Shown piece after piece: positions 9,134 to 18,255 of a stretch of DNA of 64,000 bases (its first letter is position 1; every line of letters starts with the position of its first letter). This stretch comes from Mesorhizobium sp. 131-2-1 (GTDB lineage: Bacteria; Pseudomonadota; Alphaproteobacteria; Rhizobiales; Rhizobiaceae). The stretch covers positions 4,030,501-4,094,500 of the forward strand of contig NZ_AP023247.1 of the NCBI RefSeq assembly GCF_016756535.1. The letters run 5' to 3'. The position numbers were made by a program, and so were the translations under genes. The notes beneath the pieces are model-generated. The model was given only the letters and a program-made list of their open reading frames with translations, made no database searches and was not told the DNA's origin.

Positions 9134-10068
9134 GCCGGCCTCGCCGCGCGCTTGACCAGCCCGTCGACGGTGACGCGGCCAAGCGGCTTGCCGTCGCCAT
9201 CTTTCACCGGCAGCGCCGGGCGGCCAGACCACAAGAGCTCGGCCAGCGCGTCGCGCTGGCTGGCCTCGGCCGGGATCGCCTCGCCTTCGGCAGGGCCCTT
9301 CTCGACGGCATCGCCGACGCGGCCGAGCGACAGCAGCCGGAACGGCCGTTCGCTGGCGCCGACCAGCGTCTCGACGAAGGCGCTTGCCGGCTTCGCCAGG
9401 ATCTCGGCGGGTTTGGCGTATTGCACCAGCTTGCCGGCATCCATGACGGCGATCTTGTCGCCCATGTGCACCGCCTCCTCCATGTCGTGGGTGACGAGGA
9501 TGATGGTGGTACCGAAGCGCTTCTGGATCGCCAGCAGGTCCTCCTGCGCCTTGGTGCGGATGATCGGGTCGAGCGCGCCGAACGGCTCGTCCATCAAAAG
9601 CACGTTCGGCTCGGCGGCGAGCGCGCGGGCAACGCCGACGCGCTGCTGCTGACCGCCGGAGAGCTCGTGCGGATAGCGCGGACCGTAGGCCTGCGGATCG
9701 AGCTGGTACAGCGTCATCAGCTCGTCGACGCGCGCCTTGATGCGGCCCCTGTCCCAGCCGAGCAGCAGCGGCACGGTGGCGATGTTCTGCGCCACCGTGC
9801 GGTGCGGGAAGAGGCCATGGCCCTGGATGGCGTAGCCGATGCTGCGACGCAGTTCGTAACCGGGCAGAGAGCGATTGTCGGCGCCGTCGAGCTTGATGAC
9901 GCCCGAGGTCGGTTCGACCAGCCGGTTGATCATCCGAAGCAGCGTCGTCTTGCCGGAGCCGGAGGTGCCAACGATGACGGCGATGGAGCGCGGCTCGATC
10001 ACCATCGACACGTCGTCGACCACGGTGGTTTCGTCATAGCGCTTGGTGATGCCTTCGATCTCGATCAT
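9130..10068 (-). CDS. yehX: Osmoprotectant ABC transporter ATP-binding protein (YehX/ProV-like)
   Basis: A 312-residue ATPase of the quaternary-amine uptake class. It shows Walker A GTSGSGKT (34-41), signature LSGGQQQRVGVARAL (136-150), Walker B VLLMDEPFGALD (156-167) and the switch histidine in VTHDMEEAV. The last 60 residues resemble one CBS half (LPVKDGDGKPLGRVTVDGLV), as in OpuCA/ProV where CBS modules sense ionic strength; only one half is evident here. It overlaps both neighbouring permease genes by 4 bases, so translation is probably coupled. Confidence 0.93.
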   Translation of the reverse strand: MIEIEGITKRYDETTVVDDVSMVIEPRSIAVIVGTSGSGKTTLLRMINRLVEPTSGVIKLDGADNRSLPGYELRRSIGYAIQGHGLFPHRTVAQNIATVPLLLGWDRGRIKARVDELMTLYQLDPQAYGPRYPHELSGGQQQRVGVARALAAEPNVLLMDEPFGALDPIIRTKAQEDLLAIQKRFGTTIILVTHDMEEAVHMGDKIAVMDAGKLVQYAKPAEILAKPASAFVETLVGASERPFRLLSLGRVGDAVEKGPAEGEAIPAEASQRDALAELLWSGRPALPVKDGDGKPLGRVTVDGLVKRAARPA

Positions 10069-11228
10069 GCCGTTTCAACCCTGCGCTTGGTGGCGGTCAT
10101 TTCGATGATGGCGTCGAGGATGATGGCGGCGGCAAAGGCCAGCGCCACGGTCGGCACCGCGCCTAGCAGCACAAGGTCCATCGCCGTCTGGCCGACGCCC
10201 TGGAACACGAAGACACCGAAGCCACCGCCGCCGATCAGCGCGGCGATAGTGGCGAGGCCGATGTTCTGCACCAGGACGATGCGGATGCCGGTGAGGATGA
10301 CCGGGAAGGCGAGCGGGAATTCGACGTCGAACAATCGCTGGCGGTCGGTCATGCCCATGCCACGCGCGGCATCGTTGGCGGCGCGCGGCACGCCGGCGAG
10401 GCCAACCACGGTGTTGGCCACCACCGGCAGCAACGAATAGAGGAAGAGCGCGACGAAGGCCGGCGCGGTGCCGATGCCGCGAATGCCGAGTGCTGCTGCG
10501 CCCGGCACGTGGGTCGCGACCCAGCCGAGCGGCGCGATCAGGAGCCCGAAAAGCGCGATCGAGGGAATAGTCTGGATGATGTTGAGCACGTTCAGCACGC
10601 CGGCCCGCAATTTCTCGACCCGGTGGCACAGGATGCCGAGCGGCAGGCCAACGACCACCGCGGCCGCCAGCGATCCCAGTGCCAGCGTGATGTGCTTGGC
10701 GCCTTCGGCCCAGAAACTGTCGGCGCGGTTGGCGTATTCCTTGAGGATCGACAGGCTATCCCATTGCCCCTCCACCAGAAGCATGCCGATGGCGAGCGCG
10801 GCGACAGCAAGGACGCCGACGCGCGCCCAGGGCGCGAGGTTCAGCCTGGTCAGCACATCGGCGAGCAGCAATGTGAAGGCGAAGATCAGCAGCCAGAAGC
10901 CGGAGGCCGGCGAGACACGGGCAAAGGTGTTGCCGGCCGGAGTCAGGAAACCGCCCGCGACGCCGATCAGCACGGCAAGCGCGGCAAGCGCAATCACGCT
11001 GGCGGCCAACCTGAGCAGCAGCGGCGTCTTCAGAAGCGCAATGAGCGCGCCGGCAATGATGACCGCTAGCAGCAATGATCCAGTGGTTGACGGGAGCGCC
11101 TCCAGCAGCGAGCGCGCCTGGCCAGGCACGATGCGATTGGCGCGGAAGGTGGCGAACGGGGCAAGCAACGCCGCATAGGCCACGATCGAGGCGATGACCA
11201 CGCCGAGCTTGTCAAAGCGGATGGTCAT
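10065..11228 (-). CDS. yehY: Osmoprotectant ABC transporter permease, long form (YehY-like)
   Basis: A 387-residue permease, longer than its partner YehW because of an N-terminal extension of about 160 residues with several extra hydrophobic helices. The conserved BPD domain follows (ITLALGSLAAAVVVGLPLG, then ARGMGMTDRQRLFDVEFPLA as EAA loop). E. coli YehY is of similar length with the same extension. It overlaps the ATPase gene by 4 bases. Upstream, a RIME-like palindrome separates it from the binding-protein gene. Confidence 0.9.
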   Translation of the reverse strand: MTIRFDKLGVVIASIVAYAALLAPFATFRANRIVPGQARSLLEALPSTTGSLLLAVIIAGALIALLKTPLLLRLAASVIALAALAVLIGVAGGFLTPAGNTFARVSPASGFWLLIFAFTLLLADVLTRLNLAPWARVGVLAVAALAIGMLLVEGQWDSLSILKEYANRADSFWAEGAKHITLALGSLAAAVVVGLPLGILCHRVEKLRAGVLNVLNIIQTIPSIALFGLLIAPLGWVATHVPGAAALGIRGIGTAPAFVALFLYSLLPVVANTVVGLAGVPRAANDAARGMGMTDRQRLFDVEFPLAFPVILTGIRIVLVQNIGLATIAALIGGGGFGVFVFQGVGQTAMDLVLLGAVPTVALAFAAAIILDAIIEMTATKRRVETA

Positions 11229-11239
11229 GAGGCGAGGCT

Positions 11240-11397
11240 ACCCCCCCTCTGGCCTGCCGGCCATCTCCCCCTCAAGGGGGGAGATCAGATGTCGCGCGGG
11301 CTTTCGCCAATTGTCATCAACGCAAGATGTATGCCGGCGCCTGAGCTGCCAATCTCCCCCCTTGAGGGGGAGATGTCCGGCAGGACAGAGGGGGGTG
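11240..11397. repeat. RIME-like long palindromic repeat inside the osmoprotectant operon
   Basis: Two arms of about 44 bases are nearly perfect inverted copies: 11241-11285 (CCCCCCCTCTGGCCTGCCGG, then CATCTCCCCCTCAAGGGG) and 11352-11395. The spacer is about 66 bases. The arm sequence matches the palindromic intergenic element dispersed in rhizobial genomes (RIME type). It lies between the binding-protein gene and the yehY-like permease gene, all on the minus strand. Confidence 0.85.
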
Positions 11398-11433
11398 CTT
11401 GGCACCGGCGTCACGATTCAGAAACCGGGCTGA

Positions 11434-12345
11434 CTACTTCAAGAACCCGTTCTTCTTCAAAAAGTCCTCGGCAACGCCCTTCACCGGTTCGCCGCCAACT
11501 TGCACCCGGCCGTTGAGATCTTGCAGCGTGACGAGGTCGAGCTTGGCGAAGACCGGCTTCAGCAGCGTCTCGATCTCGGGATGCTCCTTCAGCACCGCCT
11601 CGCGGATGATCGGCGCCGGCTGGTAGACGGGCTGCACGCCCTTGTCGTCGTCCAGCACGACGAGGCCGGAGGGCGCGATGCCGCCGTCGGTGCCGTAGAC
11701 CATGGCGGCGTTGGCGCCGTTGGTCTGATTGGCGGCCGCGGCAATCGTCGCGGCGGTGTCGCCGCCGGAGAGCGTGATCAACTGGTCGGGCTTCAGCGTG
11801 AAACCGTAGGTGGTCTGGAAGGCCGGCAGCGCGGCCGCCGAATTGACGAATTCGGCCGAGGCCGCGAGCACAACCTTGCCGCCACCCGAGACGTACTTGC
11901 CGAAGTCGGTGAGCGTGGCGAGCTTGTTCCCGTCGGCGACTTCCTTGCGCAGCGCGATCGCCCAGGTGTTGTTGGCCGGCGACGGCGACAGCCAGACGAT
12001 CTTGTTGGCGTCATAGTCGAGCTTCTTGGCCGTCTCATAGGCCTTGGCCGCATCCTTCCAGACCGGATCGTCGGCCTTCTCGAAGAAGAAGGCGGCGTTG
12101 CCGGTGTACTCCGGATAGATGTCGATCTCGCCGGCGGTGATCGCCTTGCGCACCACCGGCGTGCCGCCGAGCTGGATGCGGTCAGTGGTCTTGATGTTGT
12201 TGGCGTTGAGCACGAGCTGGATGATGTTGCCGAGCACGCCGCCCTCAGTGTCGATCTTCGACGACACGACCACCTGGGCATTAGCCGAGGCCGCGGAAAT
12301 ACCGAGCGCAAGCGCGGCACCGGCCAGAAGCTTGATTGAAATCAT
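11434..12345 (-). CDS. osmF: Osmoprotectant ABC transporter substrate-binding protein (OsmF/YehZ-like)
   Basis: A 303-residue periplasmic protein. The ATG at 12343-12345 is preceded by AAGGGA and starts a signal peptide (MISIKLLAGAALALG, cleavage after ANA). The OpuAC-type fold is seen in SSKIDTEGGVLGNIIQLVL, LGGTPVVRKAITAGEIDIY and PEYTGNAAFFFEK. It is the first gene of the operon and is separated from the permease gene by 205 bases holding a palindromic repeat. That placement would favour more binding protein than membrane parts. Glycine betaine-type substrates are inferred from the family. Confidence 0.92.
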   Translation of the reverse strand: MISIKLLAGAALALGISAASANAQVVVSSKIDTEGGVLGNIIQLVLNANNIKTTDRIQLGGTPVVRKAITAGEIDIYPEYTGNAAFFFEKADDPVWKDAAKAYETAKKLDYDANKIVWLSPSPANNTWAIALRKEVADGNKLATLTDFGKYVSGGGKVVLAASAEFVNSAAALPAFQTTYGFTLKPDQLITLSGGDTAATIAAAANQTNGANAAMVYGTDGGIAPSGLVVLDDDKGVQPVYQPAPIIREAVLKEHPEIETLLKPVFAKLDLVTLQDLNGRVQVGGEPVKGVAEDFLKKNGFLK

Positions 12346-12560
12346 GGTGAAATCCCTTGCTGTGAACCGGATTCGGTTGCCGCATATGAGCATGGCTTCA
12401 AAGCCCCGTCGGGGCACACGGTTTCATAACAAGGCGGATGCACGCAATAATTTTGTTCGGATGCGCCGAATCCGAAGCGGCAAAGTCGACAGGCTGGCGG
12501 TCAACTGCCGTTCGGTTGATAATGCCTTGAGGGGCGGGTGGCACACAGGGAGAGCGTGTC

Positions 12561-13133
12561 ATGGCCAAGCACAAGGTCGGCTATCTTATCGGCAGTCTTG
12601 CTCGGGACTCCATCAACCGGAAGCTCGCGAAGGCTCTCGTTCAACTTGCCCCTCCGGAACTCGAAATGAAGGAAATCTCCTTCAAGGATCTGCCGCTCTA
12701 CAGCTACGATTATGACGCCGACTTCCCGCCGGTCGCCCAGGCTTTCAAGAAGGCCCTCGCCTCCGTCCACGCCGTGCTGTTCGTCACCCCGGAGTACAAC
12801 CGCTCGATCCCAGGCGGACTGAAGAACGCGATCGACTGGGCCAGTCGCCCCTACGGCAAGAACTCCTTCGCGCGCAAACCGTCCGCGGTCATCGGAACAT
12901 CGCCGGGCGCAATCGGAACCGCCGTCGCTCAACAGAGCCTGCGCAGCGTTCTGAGCTTCTGCAATTCACCCCAGATGAACGCTCCGGAAGCCTACATCCA
13001 ATTTACCCCGGGGCTGATCACGGACGACGGCGAAGTCACGGTCGAATCCACCGAAGAATTCCTGCGCAACTACATGGCCGAATTCAACAGGTTCATAGCG
13101 CGGGTGCTCCAGGTCCTTCCGCCGAACGCATAG
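12561..13133 (+). CDS. NADPH-dependent FMN reductase (ChrR/YieF-like)
   Basis: A 190-residue flavodoxin-fold oxidoreductase. The FMN phosphate loop is GSLARDSINR (11-20), and the second flavin contact is TPEYNRSIPGGLKNAIDW (76-93). This is the signature of NAD(P)H:quinone/chromate reductases of the YieF family, which carry out obligate two-electron reduction of quinones and other oxidants. The start is preceded by GGGAGAG. It is a single gene, divergent from the osmoprotectant operon and convergent with the MFS gene downstream. Confidence 0.9.
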   Translation: MAKHKVGYLIGSLARDSINRKLAKALVQLAPPELEMKEISFKDLPLYSYDYDADFPPVAQAFKKALASVHAVLFVTPEYNRSIPGGLKNAIDWASRPYGKNSFARKPSAVIGTSPGAIGTAVAQQSLRSVLSFCNSPQMNAPEAYIQFTPGLITDDGEVTVESTEEFLRNYMAEFNRFIARVLQVLPPNA

Positions 13134-13218
13134 CTTTGTGCCCGATCGACAGCGCGGGGACGCTCCAACATTTTCGAATGCTCGCATGCACTTTGCGAGC
13201 CTTCGGTTGGCGTCAGCA

Positions 13219-14442
13219 TCAAGCCTGGCGCAAGCTCGTCATCTTCAGCGCGCCGAGCGCGACGAAGCAGAGCGCGGTGACCGGGAAGACCAGCCAGTTC
13301 AGCATCGCCCAGCCCCAGGCATTGTAGACCGCGCCCGACATCAGCGAGGCGAAGGCGACGGAGCCGAACAGGACAAAATCGTGGAAGCCCTGCACCTTGC
13401 TCTTTTCCGACGGGCGGTAGCTGGCGGCGACCATGGAGGTGGCGCCGATGAAGCCGAAATTCCAGCCAAGGCCAAGCAGGATCAGCGCCGTCCAGAACTG
13501 CCACAGCGCAAGCCCCGACAGGGCGACCACGGCGCAGCCGATCAGGAGCACGAGGCCGGCGGCGACAATGCGTTCGGCGCCGAAGCGGTGGATCAGCGAG
13601 CCGGTGAAGAAGCTCGGGGCGAACATCGCCATGACGTGCCAGGAGATGCCGAGCGTGGCATCGTCGGTGGACAGGCCGCAGCCGACCATGGCCAGCGGTG
13701 CCCCGGTCATGACGAAGCTCATCAACGCATAGCTGCCGACGACGCAGAACAGCGCCGCAACGAAACGCGGCTGGGTGACGATCTCGGACAGCGGCCTGGC
13801 GTCGCCTTCCTCGATCGCCGCTCCGCTGACGGCCTTCGGCGCGATGCGCAGGAATGAGAGAATGATCGCGCCGACGGCGGCCAGCACCAGGATCGAGGCG
13901 AACGAGCCGGCGAACATCACCGGCGCGAAGGATTCGCGGGTGAAGATGACGATCTGCGGGCCGAGGACAGCGGTGACGATGCCGCCGGCCAGCACGAAAG
14001 AGATGGCGCGCGCCTTGAACTCGGGCGGCGCATTGTCGGCAGCGGCGAAACGGAACTGCTGGACGAAGGCGCCGCCGACGCCGATCACCAGCAGGCCGAA
14101 GGCGAACAGCCAGAAGTTCGGGTGGAACAGCGCCAGAGTGGCAACCAGCCCGCCGAGCGCGGTGACGATGGTGCCGGTCATGAAGCCGCCACGCTGGCCG
14201 AGCTGGCGGATGATGGCGGCGGCCGGCAGCGCGCCCAGCGCCACGCCGACATTGAAACCGGTGACCGGCGCCGTTGCCAGCGACTTGTCGGGCCCCAGCA
14301 GGTACTGACCGGCAAGCGCGCCAAGCGAAATTGCAATGGGAGCGGCCGAACCTATGATCGCCTGGGCGGCCGCAAGCAAGACCGCCGTACGGCGCGCTTC
14401 CCTGCCGGCCCCGGCGACCGCGGCCGCAGCCGAGGCCGTCAT
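13219..14442 (-). CDS. MFS transporter
   Basis: A 407-residue, 12-helix major facilitator. After a short Ala/Gly-rich N-terminus come [21 protein letters not shown] and [20 protein letters not shown], the loop 2-3 signature region. Its start codon overlaps the nusB stop (ATGA, 14439-14442), so it is translated as part of the rib-nusB operon. In many alphaproteobacteria thiL follows nusB; here this transporter takes that place. The substrate cannot be read from the sequence; export of a flavin or a drug-like compound is only a guess from the context. Confidence 0.85.
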   Translation of the reverse strand: MTASAAAAVAGAGREARRTAVLLAAAQAIIGSAAPIAISLGALAGQYLLGPDKSLATAPVTGFNVGVALGALPAAAIIRQLGQRGGFMTGTIVTALGGLVATLALFHPNFWLFAFGLLVIGVGGAFVQQFRFAAADNAPPEFKARAISFVLAGGIVTAVLGPQIVIFTRESFAPVMFAGSFASILVLAAVGAIILSFLRIAPKAVSGAAIEEGDARPLSEIVTQPRFVAALFCVVGSYALMSFVMTGAPLAMVGCGLSTDDATLGISWHVMAMFAPSFFTGSLIHRFGAERIVAAGLVLLIGCAVVALSGLALWQFWTALILLGLGWNFGFIGATSMVAASYRPSEKSKVQGFHDFVLFGSVAFASLMSGAVYNAWGWAMLNWLVFPVTALCFVALGALKMTSLRQA

Positions 14443-14939
14443 GAAGCGTCCTTGCCGCGGCCCTCGCCGCGCACCCGGCGCGACACGCGATCGAGCACGG
14501 CGTTGGTGAGCTTGGGTTCGTCTTCCTCGTAGAAGGCCTTGGCGATGTCGACATATTCCGAGACGATCACCGCCACCGGCACGTCGTCGCGCTTCATCAA
14601 TTCATAGACGCCGGCGCGCAGGATGGCCCGCAATGTCGAATCCAGCCGCGACAACGGCCAGTCGTCGGTCAGCGCCTGGCGGATGACCGGATCGATGGTC
14701 TTCTGATTCTCCACGACACCGGTGAGGATGGCCCGGAACCACTGCGCGTCGGCCTCGCGATAGAGGGCGCCGTCGACCTCCTTGCCGAGCCGGAAGGCTT
14801 CGTACTCGGCCGTTATCTCGAAGACGCCGCTGCCGGCCACGTCCATCTGGTAGAGCGCCTGCACAGCGGCGAGCCGGGCGGCGCCGCGCTTGTTGGCGTG
14901 GCGGATCGCGGGCTGTCCGGGCGACGCGGGCTCGCTCAC
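14439..14939 (-). CDS. nusB: Transcription antitermination factor NusB
   Basis: A 166-residue all-helical protein that binds boxA RNA with NusE (S10) during rRNA antitermination. Typical motifs are [19 protein letters not shown] near the N-terminus and [30 protein letters not shown] in the C-terminal half. It overlaps ribH by 4 bases upstream and the MFS gene by 4 bases downstream. The ribH-nusB pair is widely conserved. Confidence 0.96.
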   Translation of the reverse strand: MSEPASPGQPAIRHANKRGAARLAAVQALYQMDVAGSGVFEITAEYEAFRLGKEVDGALYREADAQWFRAILTGVVENQKTIDPVIRQALTDDWPLSRLDSTLRAILRAGVYELMKRDDVPVAVIVSEYVDIAKAFYEEDEPKLTNAVLDRVSRRVRGEGRGKDAS

Positions 14940-15430
14940 GACTGCGCTCCCAATTGCTGTTTCAGCGCGATCATGGTCAGCGCCGCGCGCGCTGCAAAGC
15001 CGCCCTTGTCGCCTTCCGAGCGTTTGGCGCGCGCCCAGGCCTGGGCGTCGTTTTCGGTGGTCAGGATACCGTTGCCGATGCAGACGGCTTCCTGCACGGA
15101 GAGGTCCATCAGCGCGCGGCTCGATTCATTGGCGACGATATCGAAATGATAGGTGTCGCCACGGATGATGGTGCCGAGTGCAACGAAGCCATCATAGCTC
15201 TTGCCACCTTCGGCCTCGCCGTCGAGCGCAAAAGAGATCACCGCCGGGATTTCCAGCGAGCCGGGAACAGTGACGACCTCATAGGTCGCGCCCGCCTCGT
15301 CCAGCGCGCTCGTCGCGCCTTCGAGCAGCGCGTCGGCAAGGTCGTCATGGAAGCGCGCCTCGATGATGAGTAGGTGCGCCTTGTCCTTCGGACGGATGAA
15401 CGCTTTGCCGTGTTGGGATGTGCCAGCCAT
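14936..15430 (-). CDS. ribH: 6,7-dimethyl-8-ribityllumazine synthase
   Basis: A 164-residue enzyme joining 5-amino-6-ribitylaminouracil and dihydroxybutanone phosphate, the penultimate riboflavin step. Substrate motifs are [35 protein letters not shown] (with the catalytic His in YHFD) and [15 protein letters not shown]. Family members form pentamers or 60-mer capsids. The preceding gene, ribE, ends 95 bases upstream. Confidence 0.97.
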   Translation of the reverse strand: MAGTSQHGKAFIRPKDKAHLLIIEARFHDDLADALLEGATSALDEAGATYEVVTVPGSLEIPAVISFALDGEAEGGKSYDGFVALGTIIRGDTYHFDIVANESSRALMDLSVQEAVCIGNGILTTENDAQAWARAKRSEGDKGGFAARAALTMIALKQQLGAQS

Positions 15431-15525
15431 ATATGTCTCCGGGGATCGCCGGTGACTTAGGCCGAAGCGGCCGCATTCGCAAGCTTTGTCCGATGCTCAG
15501 GCCCGGTCTAATTTGCCAGAGTGGC

Positions 15526-16143
15526 TCAAAGCCCCTCTTTCGCTGCCTCCGCCAGGCGCGCCGCGTAGCGGGCCATGGTGTCGATCTCGAGGTTCACGCG
15601 GTCGCCGACCTGGCGCTCTCCCCAGGTGGTGACGGTGAGCGAATGGTGGATGAGCAGCACGTCGAAGCGCGTGCCCTCGACCTTGTTGACGGTGAGCGAG
15701 GTGCCGTCCAGCGCGACCGAGCCCTTCGGCGCGATGAATTTCGCCAACTCGCGCGGCGCTTCCAGCGTGAATCGCACGGCGTCGCCCTCGTCCTTGCGCT
15801 CGATAATCTCGGCGGTGCCGTCGACATGGCCGGACACGATGTGGCCGCCGAGCTCGTCGCCGATCTTCAGCGCCCGTTCGAGATTTATCCTGGTGCCGGG
15901 CTTCCACGTCGAGGCCGTGGTCAGCCGCAAGGCTTCTTCCCAAGCCTCGACCTCGAACCAGCGCGCGTTGGAGCCGTGCTCGGGCAATGCTGTCACGGTC
16001 AGGCAGACGCCACCGCAGGAAATCGAGGCGCCGATGGCGATCGTTTCGGGGTCGTAGGCGGTGTCGATGCGCAAGCCCACGCCTTCGCTGAGCGGCTTTA
16101 CGGAAGCAACGTTGCCGACGTCGGTGACAATCCCGGTAAACAT
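15526..16143 (-). CDS. ribE: Riboflavin synthase alpha chain
   Basis: A 205-residue protein from the ATG at 16141-16143 (MFTGIVTDVGNV); the longer upstream frame is an artefact. It contains two tandem lumazine-binding barrels. The first begins with MFTGIV and contains SCGGVCLTV. The second begins near residue 100 with GHIVSGHVDGTAEI and contains SVALDGTSLTVN. The homotrimer dismutates two lumazines into riboflavin. It lies between ribD and ribH in the cluster, and the 64 bases in front of it hold a dispersed palindrome. Some databases name this gene ribC or ribE. Confidence 0.96.
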   Translation of the reverse strand: MFTGIVTDVGNVASVKPLSEGVGLRIDTAYDPETIAIGASISCGGVCLTVTALPEHGSNARWFEVEAWEEALRLTTASTWKPGTRINLERALKIGDELGGHIVSGHVDGTAEIIERKDEGDAVRFTLEAPRELAKFIAPKGSVALDGTSLTVNKVEGTRFDVLLIHHSLTVTTWGERQVGDRVNLEIDTMARYAARLAEAAKEGL

Positions 16144-16166
16144 CAGAAATCTCTGTCTTTCAGTCT

Positions 16167-16216
16167 GATCATGATCTTGCCCAAAAACCGGTTCCCACTT
16201 TTCGGGATCATGATCT
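16167..16216. repeat. About 50-bp dispersed palindromic element
   Basis: GATCATGATC (16167-16176) and GATCATGATC (16206-16215) are identical, self-palindromic flanks around TTGCCCAAAAACCGG and TTCCCACTTTTCGG. The whole element reads as an imperfect inverted repeat. A related copy lies at 20322-20370. Its left part is in the ribD-ribE gap, and its edge supplies the ribD stop codon (16208-16210). Confidence 0.6.
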
Positions 16217-17335
16217 GATCCATTCGACGTAGCTGTCCTCGCCGAAGCGCATCTCGCGCAACTTGCGGAAGCCTGGCGGGATATGGTCGGCGTCGATGGG
16301 CGATGCAATGCCTTCCTCGCCGATCGCGTCCGGCCCACCGAACAGCACGATGCGGTCGACCAGATCTTCGTCCAGGAAGGACCTGGCCACCTTGGCGCCG
16401 CCCTCGACCAGGACGCTTGCCATGCCAAGCGCCGCCAGATCCTCGAGCAGTTCGGGCAAGGCGACCTCACCGCCATACGTCTCGGTGCCGATGAAGTGCA
16501 CGCCCGCGCGTTCGAGCGCGGCGCGCCGGTGCGGGTCGGCCTCAAGGCAGGCGGCAACATAGAGCGGCACGCGGTCGACGCCGGAGACCAGCTTGGAGGC
16601 CTCCGAAAGGCGGATCTGACGGTCGAGCACGATGCGCGCCGGCGAGCGGTTCTCCAGCCCCGGCAGCCGCACCGTCAGCGCCGGGTCGTCTTCCAGCGCG
16701 GTGCCGATGCCGATCAGGATGGCGTCGGCTTCGGCGCGCATCAGATAGACCTCGCGCCGGGCTATGTCGCCGGTGATCGCGACCTGCCCCTCACCTTTGA
16801 CGCCGATCTTGCCGTCGCTGGAAAGCGCAAGCTTCAGGATCACTTCCGGGCGTTTCTTGAGAGATCGAATCAGGTAACCGGCCATCTGCTCCGAAGCCTC
16901 GGCGGCCAGCACCTTCTCCACGACCTCGATGCCGGTGGCGCGCAGGATGGCATAGCCCTTGCCGGAAACGCGCGGGTCGGGATCGCTCGCCGCACCGACG
17001 ACGCGGGCAATGCCGGCATTGACCAGCGCATTGGCGCAAGGCGGCGTGCGGCCATGATGGGCACAAGGCTCCAGCGTGACATAGGCGGTGGCGCCGCGCG
17101 CGAGCTCGCCGGCCTCGGCCAACGCCTCGGTCTCGGCATGCGGCCGGCCGCCGACCGCGGTGACGCCAGTGCCGACGATCATCGGCCCGGCGCCGTCGTC
17201 GCGCACGATGATCGTGCCGACGGACGGGTTGGTCGAGGTGCGCCCAGCGTTCCTTCGCGACAGCCGCAGCGCCGCCGCCATGAAGCGCCTGTCGAGAGCC
17301 TCATGTTCGGCCCGGCTCGATTGTGGCCCTGCCAT
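16208..17335 (-). CDS. ribD: Bifunctional pyrimidine deaminase/reductase RibD
   Basis: A 375-residue riboflavin enzyme. The N-terminal deaminase has the zinc ligands in HAE (66-68) and PCAHHGRTPPC (Cys91 and Cys100). From about residue 160 a dihydrofolate-reductase-like reductase domain follows (RPEVILKLALSSDGKIGV, then VEGGAKVARSFLDEDLVD). It converts the pyrimidine product of GTP cyclohydrolase II. It starts 2 bases after the nrdR stop. Its stop codon falls inside a dispersed palindromic repeat, so the last residues may vary between strains. Confidence 0.96.
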   Translation of the reverse strand: MAGPQSSRAEHEALDRRFMAAALRLSRRNAGRTSTNPSVGTIIVRDDGAGPMIVGTGVTAVGGRPHAETEALAEAGELARGATAYVTLEPCAHHGRTPPCANALVNAGIARVVGAASDPDPRVSGKGYAILRATGIEVVEKVLAAEASEQMAGYLIRSLKKRPEVILKLALSSDGKIGVKGEGQVAITGDIARREVYLMRAEADAILIGIGTALEDDPALTVRLPGLENRSPARIVLDRQIRLSEASKLVSGVDRVPLYVAACLEADPHRRAALERAGVHFIGTETYGGEVALPELLEDLAALGMASVLVEGGAKVARSFLDEDLVDRIVLFGGPDAIGEEGIASPIDADHIPPGFRKLREMRFGEDSYVEWIRS

Positions 17336-17337
17336 GT

Positions 17338-17817
17338 TCAGCCTGCGTCCTCTTCGCTCTTGTCCTCGTCGCCCTTCAGTTCGCCGAGCAGCTCGTGGAA
17401 ATCCTTGGCCTCGCGGAAATTGCGGTAGACCGAGGCGAAGCGGACATAGGCGACGTCGTCGAGCGACTTCAGCGCCTCCATGACCAGCCGGCCGACCTCG
17501 CCCGAGGCGACTTCCGTCTCGCCGGAACTCTCGAGCTGGCGCACGATGCCGGTCACCGCGCGGTCGATGCGCTCGGGATCGACATTGCGCTTGCGCACCG
17601 CGATCTCGACCGAGCGCAAGAGCTTGTCACGGTCGAACGGCACCTTGCGCCCGGACTTCTTGACCACGACGAGGTCGCGGAGTTGGACGCGTTCGAAGGT
17701 GGTGAACCGACCGCCGCAATCGGGGCAGACGCGCCGCCGGCGGATCGCCGCGCCATCCTCGGCGGGACGCGAGTCCTTCACCTGCGTATCTTCGGACTGG
17801 CAGTAGGGACAGCGCAT
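17338..17817 (-). CDS. nrdR: Transcriptional repressor NrdR
   Basis: A 159-residue regulator of ribonucleotide reductase genes. The N-terminal zinc ribbon has Cys3, Cys6, Cys31 and Cys34 (MRCPYC, then [12 protein letters not shown]). It is followed by an ATP-cone domain ([20 protein letters not shown]) that senses dATP/ATP. It binds NrdR boxes in front of nrd operons. The glyA-nrdR-rib order is standard for alphaproteobacteria, though two small genes intervene here. No NrdR box pair was noticed in the window. Confidence 0.96.
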   Translation of the reverse strand: MRCPYCQSEDTQVKDSRPAEDGAAIRRRRVCPDCGGRFTTFERVQLRDLVVVKKSGRKVPFDRDKLLRSVEIAVRKRNVDPERIDRAVTGIVRQLESSGETEVASGEVGRLVMEALKSLDDVAYVRFASVYRNFREAKDFHELLGELKGDEDKSEEDAG

Positions 17818-17902
17818 GGAGAGCCTTCAGTTCGCGATTCTTGGTGAACGGAAGGCTTAGAGCTTTTTGCCGGAATGGCAAACGCGAGCGGGCCTTCGCG
17901 CC

Positions 17903-18232
17903 TCAGAGATAGCGAGGCGCGAGGAAGATTGCCAGCGCCGCCGCCAGCCAGACCGCGATGCCGCCGAGAACGGCGAGCCGATAGTCGACCCGTTCGATGA
18001 ACAGCCAGCAGGCGCCGAGAAAGGCGAGATAGGCGGGGATCGTCCGGAAGCCGGCGAGGCAGGCCTCGCGAAAGCCTGCCGGATTGCCCTTGGCGCCGAC
18101 GGCGAGCAGCGCGATGACCGCGAAGGTCGGCGCCAGCGGCAGGATGCCGGGCAGGACGTTGCCACCCTTCGAGGCCCAGACGATCAGCGCCGTGACGAGG
18201 CCGCCGCCGACGCCTTGCCAGAGAATGTCCAT
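17903..18232 (-). CDS. GlpM/DUF3147-like small membrane protein
   Basis: A 109-residue protein from the ATG at 18230-18232 (MDILWQGVGGGLVTALIVWA); the longer frame overlaps the ialB-type gene and is rejected. Four hydrophobic helices fill nearly the whole length. Size and the N-terminal glycine-rich helix with KGGNVLPGILPLAP resemble the GlpM family, named for an effect on alginate in Pseudomonas but of unknown biochemical role. It lies between the IalB-like gene and nrdR on the same strand. Confidence 0.7.
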   Translation of the reverse strand: MDILWQGVGGGLVTALIVWASKGGNVLPGILPLAPTFAVIALLAVGAKGNPAGFREACLAGFRTIPAYLAFLGACWLFIERVDYRLAVLGGIAVWLAAALAIFLAPRYL

Positions 18233-18255
18233 GGCGCGGCTCCCTGGCTGTGCCG

